Assembly: GCA_023438785.1 (NCBI GenBank)
Contig: JAEXQJ010000120.1
Location: 1 to 17,662, forward strand
Direction of reading: 5' to 3'
Source: Pseudomonadota bacterium
GTDB taxonomy: Bacteria > Myxococcota_A > Polyangia > Fen-1088
Length of the DNA stretch: 17,662 nucleotides
Positions within the stretch are counted from its first letter, which is position 1; each line of letters opens with the position of its first letter. Below, in pieces: positions 9,975 through 16,635 of this stretch. The notes under the pieces were generated by a model, which worked only from the letters and a program-made list of their open reading frames with translations, had not been told where the DNA came from and searched no databases. The position numbers were made by a program, and so were the translations under genes.

Positions 9975-9980
9975 TAGAAT
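9975..9980 (+). promoter_or_regulatory. Candidate -10 element (TAGAAT) for the second TonB-like gene
   Basis: TAGAAT matches five of six -10 bases and ends 20 bases before the ATG at 10001, leaving room for the Shine-Dalgarno-like CAGGTAG. The best -35 candidate (TTGCGC at 9954-9959) is 15 bases away, shorter than ideal. Confidence 0.35.
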
Positions 9981-10000
9981 ACGTGCAGCAGGTAGCACAC

Positions 10001-11176
10001 ATGGCCAGCAGTGAAACGAGCCGACGGCGCGGTCGCGCGTCCCTGGGGCGCTGGGTGGCCCTGGCGGTACTTCTGCACGGTGAGTTGGCTCTGCTGGTCG
10101 GCTTGGCCCTCTATTTCTGGGCGCCGCGACAAGCCGACATCGTGGCGGCGCGCAAGGCGCAGGCCGATGCCGAGCCTATCGACGTGAGCACGGTGGACGA
10201 CGACACGGCTCGACGCCTGATCGCCGACATGGAGCGCGAGACGGAGAAGGCGCGCGCGGAGGAGGTCCGCAAAGAGCAGGAGTCCACGATGGCGCCCGGG
10301 CAGGTGGTGGATCTGCCGCGGCCGCGCGAGGAGAAGCGGCCGGACGATGCCCGGTTCGCCGCCGAATACGATTCGTCGGTCGCCAAGGAGACCAGACGCT
10401 ATGGCAAGTTTGATCCCAAGTCGCAGCAGCGCTCGATGGGCGACGCCGCCCAGAGCCGGCCCGCGCAGCCATTCTCGTCCGAGCGCGGTTCGTCGTCGTC
10501 CGCCGGGGCATTGGCCATGCGCCTGCCGCCCGGGCGAACCCTGTTGCGCGAGCCCGGCCGCTCCGGTGACGGTCTGGAGAGCGAGCGTGAAGGCGAGGAG
10601 CAGGACAGCAAGCCCGATCCAGAGGGCCTCCGCGCGCCCACGGCCGGAGGGGGCAGGCGCAGACTCCCCTTCGGCGCGGCTCCTGGCGAGACACTGGATC
10701 CCTCGGCGGGAGGGCTGGTGCCCTCCCAGGAGCAACTGGGCCGCGCCTTGGGCAGCGGCACACAGGATCACCTCACGGACATCGAGGAGGGCGATGAGAC
10801 GGCGCTCAACGCCAAGAAGTGGAAGTTCGCCACGTTCTTCAATCGGGTCAAAGAACAAGTGCGCGACCATTGGAGACCGGCGGACGAGTACCAGCGCCGC
10901 GATCCCACGGGGGCCATCTATGGCCAGCAGGATCGCGTGACCCTGGTGCGCGTGCAGCTCCGCCCCGACGGCACCTTGGCCAACATCGCGGTCGAGCACC
11001 CCTCGGGCGTGGGCTTCCTTGACGACGTGGCGGTGGAGGCCTTCAAGCAGGCGCAGCCTTTCCCCAACCCCCCGCACCAGCTCGTGGACAGCTCGGGGCT
11101 CATCCAGTTCGGCTTCGGCTTCTACTTCGAAGTGTCGGACGCGCCCCGCATGCGCGTGTTCCGTAATTCGATGTAG
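10001..11176 (+). CDS. TonB-family protein with charged spacer (second of two)
   Basis: A 391-residue protein starting MASSETSRRRGR, with CAGGTAG about eight bases before the ATG. Residues about 15-37 form one membrane helix. The spacer (about 40-275) is highly charged, beginning with a predicted helical Glu/Arg/Lys stretch (ADMERETEKARAEEVRKEQE) that may be a coiled coil. The C-terminal TonB domain (about 277-380) has VTLVRVQLRPDGTLANIAV, SGVGFLDDVAVEAFKQAQ and PFPNPP. It is nearly the same length as the TonB-like protein at 8042-9220, but the spacers differ in composition, so any duplication is old. It converges on argJ with a 14-base gap. Partner proteins are not in the window. Confidence 0.86.
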   Translation: MASSETSRRRGRASLGRWVALAVLLHGELALLVGLALYFWAPRQADIVAARKAQADAEPIDVSTVDDDTARRLIADMERETEKARAEEVRKEQESTMAPGQVVDLPRPREEKRPDDARFAAEYDSSVAKETRRYGKFDPKSQQRSMGDAAQSRPAQPFSSERGSSSSAGALAMRLPPGRTLLREPGRSGDGLESEREGEEQDSKPDPEGLRAPTAGGGRRRLPFGAAPGETLDPSAGGLVPSQEQLGRALGSGTQDHLTDIEEGDETALNAKKWKFATFFNRVKEQVRDHWRPADEYQRRDPTGAIYGQQDRVTLVRVQLRPDGTLANIAVEHPSGVGFLDDVAVEAFKQAQPFPNPPHQLVDSSGLIQFGFGFYFEVSDAPRMRVFRNSM

Positions 11177-11190
11177 CCCGATGCAAGCCG

Positions 11191-12507
11191 CTAGCTGCGG
11201 TAGTCCGCGTTCTCGCTGACGTATTCGTGGGTGAGATCGGCGCCGATGACCGTGGCCGCGCTGTTGCCCGCGCCCAGATCGATGTCCAACTCCACACAAC
11301 GCTCGTGGGGAGGGAAGTCGATGGTCGGCTTGAAGACCCCGTCGGCGGGCACTTGGCTCGCGTACAGCTCGGCGGCCTTCAGGTGCCCCACCAGCTTGGT
11401 CTCCACCTCCGGGTCCAGGTGGAAGCAACCCTGGCTGAAGATGGGGATGCCGCCCATGGCGATGCGCAGGTTCTCCGTGCTGAGGGCGGGGGCCTGCGGG
11501 CCCAGGAACTTGCCGATGGCGCAAACCAGACGGCCCACGTTGGGATCGTTGCCGCACACCGCGCACTTGAAGAGCGGCGAGTTGACCACCGTCTTGCCCA
11601 CGGCGCGGGCCAACTGGGTGTCAGGGGCGCCGCTCACGCGGACGCGCATCACGTGGTGGATGCCCTCGCCGTTGCGGGCCACATCTTCGGCCAGGTCGCG
11701 ACACACGGTCTGCAACGCGCCCTCGAAGGCGGCCAGGTCAGGGCAGGACACGCGGCCCGAGGAGAGCAGCACCACGGTGTCCGAGGTGCTGGTGTCCGAG
11801 TCGATGCTCATGCAGTTGAAGCTGCCGTCCACCGCGGGCTGCAAGAGGCGGCGCAACTCGGCACGCGGCACGGCCAGATCGGTCATCAGGAAGACCAGCA
11901 TGGTGGCCATGTTGGGCTCCATCATGCCCGCCCCCTTGGCGATACCCACGACGCTGCCCGCGCCCACCTGGGCCCGCCGCACCTTGGGGTAAAGGTCCGT
12001 GGTCATGATGGACTGGGCCGCATCCATGAGCGTGCGCTGCCCCAGCGAAGCCACCGCGTCGGGCAGGGCACCCAGGGCCGCGTCCAGCGGAAAGCGCCAG
12101 CCGATGACACCCGTCGAATTGGGCAGCACCTGGTTGGCCGACAATCCCAGGGCCGCTCCCAGCGCCTGACACAGACGCTCCGCCGTCTCCACGCCCCCCG
12201 GCGCGCACACGTTCGAGACCTTGTTGTTCACCACCACCGCGCCCACCGTGGGCTCATCCAGACGTCGGCGACCGATGATGACCGGCGCGCCCGGAAAGGC
12301 GTTGCGCGTGTACATGGCCGCGAAATCCGGGGTGGGCCGGTCGAGGGCCAACACGGTCAGCCGCATCTGCGCCGGCTTGGGCACCTCGACGGGCGTGAAC
12401 GAAAACTGCGTCGTCCCCACCCGAAAGCCTGCAGGCAGGATGGCCTGCGCCGAGAGCCACTGACGGTGAGCATCGCGCGACGAGAACGTGAGGTTGGTGC
12501 TGGACAT
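11191..12507 (-). CDS. argJ: Glutamate N-acetyltransferase ArgJ (divergent form)
   Basis: ArgJ moves the acetyl group from N-acetylornithine to glutamate (and in some organisms also uses acetyl-CoA), recycling it in arginine synthesis. It is made as a precursor that cleaves itself before a Thr. The 438-residue protein has oxyanion-hole motif STGVIG at 131-136, the cleavage motif KGAGMMEPNMATML with Ala201-Thr202, DTSTSDT at 238-244, DPNVGR, and the characteristic C-terminal NADYRS. It differs from textbook ArgJ at conserved places: SFNCMSIDSD where SFNRITVDGD is usual, and NGEGIHHVM where an EGATK motif is usual. It is about 30 residues longer than typical. No other arg gene is nearby. TAGTGT nine bases before the ATG is a candidate promoter. 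Confidence 0.92.
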   Translation of the reverse strand: MSSTNLTFSSRDAHRQWLSAQAILPAGFRVGTTQFSFTPVEVPKPAQMRLTVLALDRPTPDFAAMYTRNAFPGAPVIIGRRRLDEPTVGAVVVNNKVSNVCAPGGVETAERLCQALGAALGLSANQVLPNSTGVIGWRFPLDAALGALPDAVASLGQRTLMDAAQSIMTTDLYPKVRRAQVGAGSVVGIAKGAGMMEPNMATMLVFLMTDLAVPRAELRRLLQPAVDGSFNCMSIDSDTSTSDTVVLLSSGRVSCPDLAAFEGALQTVCRDLAEDVARNGEGIHHVMRVRVSGAPDTQLARAVGKTVVNSPLFKCAVCGNDPNVGRLVCAIGKFLGPQAPALSTENLRIAMGGIPIFSQGCFHLDPEVETKLVGHLKAAELYASQVPADGVFKPTIDFPPHERCVELDIDLGAGNSAATVIGADLTHEYVSENADYRS

Positions 12508-12516
12508 GACCTGCGT

Positions 12517-12522
12517 ACACTA
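12517..12522 (-). promoter_or_regulatory. Candidate -10 element for argJ (TAGTGT)
   Basis: On the minus strand TAGTGT is followed by nine bases and the argJ ATG at 12507, predicting a leader of about two bases. An AGG lies only three bases from the ATG, too close to act as a normal Shine-Dalgarno. No -35 match is visible. Confidence 0.3.
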
Positions 12523-12637
12523 CTGCATCGCCGCTGGAGATGACCGCCAGAGTTCACACGCCAGGGCTGGCATCCGTAGGCTCACCGTCGAAGAAAGGCT
12601 CCTGGGAGCGCCCCCGGCAGTGCGCGATGGCGTGGTG

Positions 12638-13054
12638 TCAGCGGATGGTGAGCAGGGCGCCTACTGTCATGAGGATGATGCCCACCGCGGCTCTGGCGTT
12701 GAGAGATTCCCCCAGTACCAGCACGGCCAGCACGATGGTGAACGGCAGACTCAGCTTATCGATCGGTGCCACGCGAGAGGCGGGGCCGAGTTGGAGCGCG
12801 CGGAAGTAGGCAAGCCACGACAGGCCGGTCGTCACGCCGGAAAGGGCAAGAAAGAGCAGGGCTCGGGGCTGCACTCCGGCCAGTGCGCGGTGCTCGCCTC
12901 TGCTCAAGACGATAGCCCAGGCGAATACAAGGATGACGACCGTCCTCACGGCCGTTGCCAGGTTGGACGGGACGCCGGCGACGCCCAACTTCGCGAGAAT
13001 CGCGGTAGCAGCGGCGAATGCCGCGGAAAGCAAGGCGTAGGGCAACCAGGTCAT
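12638..13054 (-). CDS. Small EamA/DMT-type membrane protein
   Basis: A 138-residue protein made almost wholly of hydrophobic helices, at about residues 4-22, 33-51, 65-85, 96-116 and 120-137. The sequences SNLATAVRTVVILVFAW, SGVTTGLSWLAYFRALQLG and ASRVAPIDKLSLPFTIVLAV are typical of single-domain EamA proteins in the drug/metabolite transporter superfamily, which have one copy of the domain rather than two and are presumed to pair up. I chose ATG 13054 (MTWLPYALLSA), since the 33 upstream codons of open frame are not hydrophobic. Substrate unknown. Its 3' end lies 130 bases upstream of argJ on the same strand; this gap contains the likely argJ promoter, so they need not be co-transcribed. 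Confidence 0.88.
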   Translation of the reverse strand: MTWLPYALLSAAFAAATAILAKLGVAGVPSNLATAVRTVVILVFAWAIVLSRGEHRALAGVQPRALLFLALSGVTTGLSWLAYFRALQLGPASRVAPIDKLSLPFTIVLAVLVLGESLNARAAVGIILMTVGALLTIR

Positions 13055-13236
13055 GGCGGGTAGCTTGCCAGAACCACCTTCATGCTGGGTAGTACACCAG
13101 AGCGGTGACCAGTCCGTCCCCGAGGGCAGAAGAACCAGCGGCGCAGAGGCCATCGACCGCTCAATGAGGGCGGAGCGAGGTGGCCGCGCTCATGGTGTGG
13201 CGCAGACAACGGCTTTTCGACCGGGCGTGCACCCGC

Positions 13237-13242
13237 TACCAT
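13237..13242 (+). promoter_or_regulatory. Candidate -10 element (TACCAT) for the Y-x-A-P lipoprotein
   Basis: TACCAT matches four of six -10 bases and lies 30 bases before the ATG at 13273, which allows a leader of about 24 bases containing the strong Shine-Dalgarno GGAGG at 13263-13267. The -35 is unclear. Confidence 0.25.
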
Positions 13243-13272
13243 GGTCGTCGTTCCCTGACCGCGGAGGCGCCC

Positions 13273-13995
13273 ATGAAAGAACGCGAGATCCGTGACCGCA
13301 TCAACGGCTTCCTGCGCGACACCCTGCGCACCGTCGTGGTGCCCGCATCTATGGGCCTGGGCGTCGCGCTGACGGGGTGTAGCGATGCGAGCGATCAGGT
13401 GCCCGACGGCGGGTTCAACGCCGGCGCCCTGACCTCCACCGCGACCAGCACGGACGCCGTCGCTGTCTATTCGGCACCCATGTCCGACACTCTCACCGAC
13501 ACCGGCATCGGGACCATGGTCACCAAGTACATGGCGCCCGTGCCCGACGCGGGCGTGCCCACCAAGTCCAGCACGAGCACGGGAACGTCCACCCTCAGCT
13601 CACCCGTGCGCGACGCGGGCGCGCCGACCAAGTCCAGCACCAGCACGGGAACGTCCACCCTCAGCATTGCGCCTGCCTATATGGCGCCTCAGCCCCGGAT
13701 CGAATCGAAGACGGAAACGTACATCACGGAAATGGGGCCTGCGTATATGGCGCCTCAGCCCTGGATCCGCACTGCCACGGCGATCCGGTGGATCACCCAG
13801 CTCAAGACCAGCACGCTCACCGAGACCGATTCCGCCGTGGCCGTGTATTCGGCGCCCGTTCCCACGGCCACCCAGACCGCCACGTCGACCTTCAGCGTCG
13901 CGCCGGCCTACATGGCGCCTCATCCAGATGGCGGTGCGATCACCTACAAGTCGGCCGGCACGCCCAGCAGCACGCACTCGCCGGTCACCAAGTAG
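13273..13995 (+). CDS. Lipoprotein with six Tyr-x-Ala-Pro motifs
   Basis: A 240-residue protein that starts at an ATG five bases after a perfect GGAGG. The signal peptide ends in the lipobox LTG-Cys36, so it should be lipid-anchored outside the inner membrane. The mature part is low-complexity Thr/Ser/Ala/Pro with no recognisable fold. Six motifs are spaced through it: Tyr66 (VYSAP), Tyr86 (KYMAP), Tyr136 and Tyr158 (AYMAPQP), Tyr192 (VYSAP) and Tyr213 (AYMAPHP). Several are followed by Pro-Asp-Ala-Gly or similar. Between the second and third is a 22-residue tandem duplication. It has no Cys other than the lipid-carrying one. Function unknown. Small lipoproteins with repeated Tyr-x-x-Pro motifs are known to me next to radical SAM genes in Bacteroidetes, but no such enzyme is in this window. 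Confidence 0.82.
   Translation: MKEREIRDRINGFLRDTLRTVVVPASMGLGVALTGCSDASDQVPDGGFNAGALTSTATSTDAVAVYSAPMSDTLTDTGIGTMVTKYMAPVPDAGVPTKSSTSTGTSTLSSPVRDAGAPTKSSTSTGTSTLSIAPAYMAPQPRIESKTETYITEMGPAYMAPQPWIRTATAIRWITQLKTSTLTETDSAVAVYSAPVPTATQTATSTFSVAPAYMAPHPDGGAITYKSAGTPSSTHSPVTK
13545..13676 (+). repeat. 66-bp tandem duplication inside the Y-x-A-P lipoprotein
   Basis: Two adjacent units (13545-13610 and 13611-13676) each begin CGACGCGGGC and share ACCAAGTCCAGCAC and the following ACGGGAACGTCCACCCTCAG almost base for base. Each codes 22 residues, DAG-[VA]-PTKSSTSTGTSTLS plus a variable end. Near-identity at DNA level suggests a recent duplication. Confidence 0.85.
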
Positions 13996-14034
13996 GCGTC
14001 CGTTCTCGACAACCGCCTCGTGGCCATGACCAGC

Positions 14035-14065
14035 ACGGGGGCGGTCGCCGCTTACGTGCCCCCGT
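14035..14065 (+). terminator. Possible terminator hairpin after the Y-x-A-P lipoprotein gene
   Basis: ACGGGGGC (14035-14042) and GCCCCCGT (14058-14065) form a perfect 8-base-pair stem with a 15-base loop, 39 bases after the stop codon. There is no T-tract, so termination is plausible but not certain; the stem would also form on the minus strand. Confidence 0.4.
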
Positions 14066-14161
14066 CCCACCCGAGAGCCAGGCTAGAGCAGCCGATGGCC
14101 TCGGGGCCAAAAAGGATCGCTCAAGCAGCGAGGGGCATTCGCAGATGGCCTCGCGCCGTTC

Positions 14162-14167
14162 AATAAT
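14162..14167 (+). promoter_or_regulatory. Candidate -10 element (AATAAT) for the SUI1-YwbE gene
   Basis: AATAAT matches five of six -10 bases and is followed by eight bases and the ATG at 14176. No Shine-Dalgarno is visible, so the mRNA may be nearly leaderless. No -35 match is seen. Confidence 0.35.
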
Positions 14168-14175
14168 GACGGCGC

Positions 14176-14820
14176 ATGGCCCACAAATCCGCCGACTCCC
14201 CCTCGAAGCAGGACTCCGCCGCCTTCGCGCACACACCCTTCGCCGGGCTGGCCAAGGAAGCGAAGCTCGCACCCAAGGCGGCGTCCCCAGCACCGCCGCG
14301 CACCACGGCGCCACCCCGCCGCTCGGTCCTGCCGCCCCGGATCGTCATCAGCCATGAATCCGTCGGGCGCAGCGGCAAGGTCGTCACGCGCCTTGCCGGC
14401 CTGCCTTCTGACCGGCTGGAGACGGTCGCCGCCCGCCTGCGCAAGGCCCTGGGGTGCGTCGCCCGGGTCGACGATGCCGACGTCATCCTGGAGGGCAGTC
14501 TCAGAGAGCGCGCCAACGAGTGGCTGCAGAAGATCGGCGATGTCCGCAACCTCACCGAGGAGAAACCCGCCCCGCCCAAGACCGCCTCGCCCGTCCCCGC
14601 GGCCCCGCCTCTCGTCGCCACCGCCGCCTCCGGTACCTATCGCCGCAACATCCGCCCAGGAATGAAGGTCGCCATCGTCCTCAAAGAGGACCAACCCACC
14701 GGCGAGCTGACCACCGGCATCGTTCGCGACCTGCTAACCAGCAGCGACGAACACCCCCGCGGCATCAAGGTCCGCCTGCAATCCGGCCAGGTGGGTCGCG
14801 TGAAGGTCATTTACGAGTAG
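14176..14820 (+). CDS. SUI1 (eIF1/YciH-like) - YwbE (DUF2196) fusion protein
   Basis: A 214-residue soluble protein with two small domains normally found as separate proteins. Residues about 54-124 look like a SUI1 domain, related to eukaryotic eIF1 and bacterial YciH: RIVISHESVGRSGKVVTRLAG, then LETVAARLRKALGC, ADVILEGSLRERANEWLQ. Residues 154-214 match YwbE/DUF2196: RRNIRPGMKVAIVLKEDQ, TGELTTGIVRDLLTSS, HPRGIKVRLQSGQVGRVK. A Pro/Ala-rich linker (125-153) joins them, and a Ser/Pro/Ala-rich tail with PFAGLAKEAK precedes SUI1. SUI1 proteins bind the small ribosomal subunit; YwbE function is not known to me. The fusion suggests YwbE also acts on ribosomes or RNA. Reading frame is continuous, so this is not an assembly of two genes. 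Confidence 0.88.
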   Translation: MAHKSADSPSKQDSAAFAHTPFAGLAKEAKLAPKAASPAPPRTTAPPRRSVLPPRIVISHESVGRSGKVVTRLAGLPSDRLETVAARLRKALGCVARVDDADVILEGSLRERANEWLQKIGDVRNLTEEKPAPPKTASPVPAAPPLVATAASGTYRRNIRPGMKVAIVLKEDQPTGELTTGIVRDLLTSSDEHPRGIKVRLQSGQVGRVKVIYE

Positions 14821-14834
14821 GGGCGCAGAAAACG

Positions 14835-14854
14835 GCGCCGGAAGTGTTCGGCGC
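14835..14854 (+). terminator. Weak terminator-like hairpin after the SUI1-YwbE gene
   Basis: GCGCCG (14835-14840) pairs perfectly with CGGCGC (14849-14854) across an eight-base loop, 14 bases after the stop. An alternative overlapping stem (GGCGC 14822-14826 with GCGCC 14835-14839) is also possible. No T-tract follows. Confidence 0.25.
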
Positions 14855-14878
14855 AGGCCATCTGCGCTGTTGCGGTGT

Positions 14879-14884
14879 TACAAT
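14879..14884 (+). promoter_or_regulatory. Candidate -10 element (TACAAT) for the 384-residue lipoprotein
   Basis: TACAAT matches five of six -10 bases and ends 30 bases before the ATG at 14915, leaving a leader of about 24 bases with GAGG six bases before the start. The -35 region is not recognisable. Confidence 0.4.
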
Positions 14885-14914
14885 GCGCGCCCACTTCTCT
14901 GCGCGAGGTTCAGC

Positions 14915-16069
14915 ATGTCATCCAGTGTCCGGCTTGTGTTTGCATGTTTGTGGATAGGTGCCGCTGGCTGCGGGAGCAGCGGTGAAGGCGGCTCCTTCGA
15001 CCCCGAGAGCTCCCCGTATGGCGAGCGGACTCCCACCACCCAGGCGAGCTTCGCCGTGAAGTCCACGGGGACACTCGTCGACGTCAGCGCCGATCCCCAG
15101 CGCACGACCGAGGTGGTGGGACAGAAGACCGTGGGCAGCGCCACCTACGACAGAATGGCCATCATCAAGAGCGACGGGACCCAGACCGACGAGTACTGGC
15201 TCAAGACCAACCCCGACAACACGGTCGAGTGCGCCGGTATCGACCTGCAGGGGCCGACGACCAAGGCGCTGTTGGGCGGCGGCACCCTGGCGCTGGATCC
15301 GCCAGTGAAGCTGAACATCGACGCGCCCGTGGGAGCCGCCCAGACGCTCTCCGTGTCCGGCTCCTTCTCCCTCGCGGGAACCGGCGTCGCGGTACCCGTC
15401 ACGGCGACCGGGCAGTACACCCTCGTGGAGAAAGACGCGGTCGTGCAGACCGACATGGGCCCGCTATCCGGATGCAATCACTACACGGGCAGCATCAGCA
15501 GCGCGATGGCCGCTCTCCCCGAGGCCTTCCGCACCAAACCGCTGACCGGTGAGCTGTGGTTCCATCCCAGCTTTGGCGTGGTCGCCTTCAACGCGCCTGA
15601 TCTCGGCCTGTCGAGCACCATGAAGGAGACGAACGACTGCGGGGCCACGGACGCCTCGGGCCATCGCACCATCCGCAAGGTGGCCATCGTGGACGCCACG
15701 AACAGCGACTACGAGCTGAGCGTCTACAATTGCACGGGCGGCTTCTTCGCGGACAAGACCGTGCACGCCAAGATGCTCCTGGAGATGCGCTTCGCCGACG
15801 AGACCCTGGCCAAGACCGCCACCGAGCCCGCGAACGTGTATAAGTTCAGGAGCGTGTTCGGCACGTTCGGCGCGATCCTGACCCAATCGCCGGTCAGCAT
15901 CCTGCACCCCGAGGAGAACGGCAAAGGCTACGTGTACTGGATCGCCTACGTGGACCAAGCGGCCAAGAACGGCATTGGGGACAACGGCATTTCCTACGGC
16001 GTGACGGTCACGGGGACCACCACCCCGGTGCGCGCCAGCGCCCGCATCTACTACAAGGTCTTCCCGTAG
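14915..16069 (+). CDS. Predicted lipoprotein of unknown family
   Basis: A 384-residue exported protein. The ATG at 14915 was chosen because GAGG lies six bases upstream and the signal peptide then has normal length, ending in GAAG-Cys19. The Cys is followed by a Gly/Ser-rich linker (GSSGEGGSF). The mature region is rich in Thr, Val, Gly and Ala with alternating hydrophobic residues, which suggests a beta-sheet fold. It has four cysteines after the lipid Cys (106, 187, 242, 273), enough for two disulfides. I recognise no domain. The segment around TGTLVDVSADPQRTTEV may be the start of the folded part. It is followed directly by the palindrome-rich non-coding stretch and seems to be transcribed alone. 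Confidence 0.8.
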   Translation: MSSSVRLVFACLWIGAAGCGSSGEGGSFDPESSPYGERTPTTQASFAVKSTGTLVDVSADPQRTTEVVGQKTVGSATYDRMAIIKSDGTQTDEYWLKTNPDNTVECAGIDLQGPTTKALLGGGTLALDPPVKLNIDAPVGAAQTLSVSGSFSLAGTGVAVPVTATGQYTLVEKDAVVQTDMGPLSGCNHYTGSISSAMAALPEAFRTKPLTGELWFHPSFGVVAFNAPDLGLSSTMKETNDCGATDASGHRTIRKVAIVDATNSDYELSVYNCTGGFFADKTVHAKMLLEMRFADETLAKTATEPANVYKFRSVFGTFGAILTQSPVSILHPEENGKGYVYWIAYVDQAAKNGIGDNGISYGVTVTGTTTPVRASARIYYKVFP

Positions 16070-16079
16070 CTCGTCTTCA

Positions 16080-16137
16080 CCGCCGGTACCCGAGCGGGTT
16101 TCGGGAGACCGCCGGCGCCCGAGTGGGTTACGGGAGG
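16080..16137 (+). repeat. Two tandem 29-bp units with internal hairpin
   Basis: Units at 16080-16108 and 16109-16137 both read CCGCCGG then CCCGAG, TGGGTT or CGGGTT, and CGGGAG. In the first, CCCGA and TCGGG can pair over a seven-base loop; the second keeps most of this pairing. They begin 11 bases after the lipoprotein stop codon, so they might act as a transcription end. Confidence 0.6.
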
Positions 16138-16203
16138 CGCACCGCTCGCTCCGGCGACGGCTGGTGTTCGGGAAAAGGCCTAGGGCGGCTGGTCGATCCA
16201 CAT

Positions 16204-16224
16204 GGGAACCCTCGTCGGGTTCCC
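16204..16224. repeat. Perfect inverted repeat, 8-bp stem
   Basis: GGGAACCC (16204-16211) and GGGTTCCC (16217-16224) are perfect complements around TCGTC. There is no T-tract on either side, though a C-run follows. Confidence 0.7.
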
Positions 16225-16247
16225 AAACCCCCCCGCGCACTGGCTCC

Positions 16248-16264
16248 GGCGGGCAAAGCCCGCC
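16248..16264. repeat. Perfect inverted repeat, 7-bp stem
   Basis: GGCGGGC (16248-16254) and GCCCGCC (16258-16264) pair perfectly over an AAA loop, making a very stable hairpin. Confidence 0.7.
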
Positions 16265-16350
16265 TACGCCGACGCGTCCAGGCCGGCGGTGCTCGGCCTT
16301 CGGCCTGCGCTCCGGCGGCCCATGCTCCCTTGGACCGTCCGCCTGGCATC

Positions 16351-16377
16351 CTCGGTGTCGTCTACGACGCCACCGAG
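16351..16377. repeat. Inverted repeat, 12-bp stem with one mismatch
   Basis: CTCGGTGTCGTC and GACGCCACCGAG pair at 11 of 12 positions around a TAC loop. It is the longest stem in the stretch. Confidence 0.65.
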
Positions 16378-16503
16378 GAGCGGCTCCCTACACCGCCTAC
16401 GGCTCTTTTCCCGAACGCCTGACGCCGTCGCCTGCGCTCGCTGCCTCAGGTTTCCAGAGGGGAAGGAGCAGTCGACGGCGACGGTGTGATCGGCGTCGTC
16501 AGG

Positions 16504-16582
16504 CCGTTGTTAGGCGTCTGGCACCCATAGCCGGGCAGCACCTATAGCCGGGCACCTATAACCGCAGCACCGTTGTTGGGCG
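16504..16582 (+). repeat. Short direct-repeat cluster upstream of the HNH gene
   Basis: CCGTTGTTAGGCG (16504-16516) and CCGTTGTTGGGCG (16570-16582) are 66 bases apart and differ at one base. Between them a unit of the form GCACCYATAGCCGGGCA occurs at 16521-16537 and 16538-16554, with a degenerate third copy (GCACCTATAACCGCAGCA) at 16552-16569. Their role is unknown. Confidence 0.65.
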
Positions 16583-16635
16583 GGGTCTGATGGCACCTGT
16601 CGCTGGGGCGGCTACATGGGAGAGAATGCCCTTGC

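Larger units (their letters stand above)
16070..16635. other. Palindrome- and repeat-rich non-coding stretch
   Basis: No convincing gene lies in these 566 bases; the open frames crossing it are short, Arg/Pro-rich and mutually overlapping. It contains a 29-base tandem repeat, at least three strong inverted repeats, and a cluster of short direct repeats just before the HNH gene, listed separately. It joins a native-looking lipoprotein gene to a gene of different codon use, and so may be an integration boundary or a remnant of a small mobile unit. Confidence 0.6.

Noticed and set aside
9974..11566. 530-codon open frame on the minus strand opposite the second TonB-like gene
   Set aside because: Shadow frame; the plus-strand TonB-C domain and the argJ frame explain the same DNA.
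16416..16516. Possible integron attC site ending in GTTAGGC
   Set aside because: A GCCTGAC box near 16416 is only an approximate partner to GTTAGGC, the inner arms do not pair cleanly, and there is no integrase or second cassette in view.
16123..16547. Short plus-strand open frames between the last lipoprotein and the HNH gene
   Set aside because: Three overlapping frames, all Arg/Pro/Ser-rich, no Shine-Dalgarno, and they run through palindromes; not credible genes.
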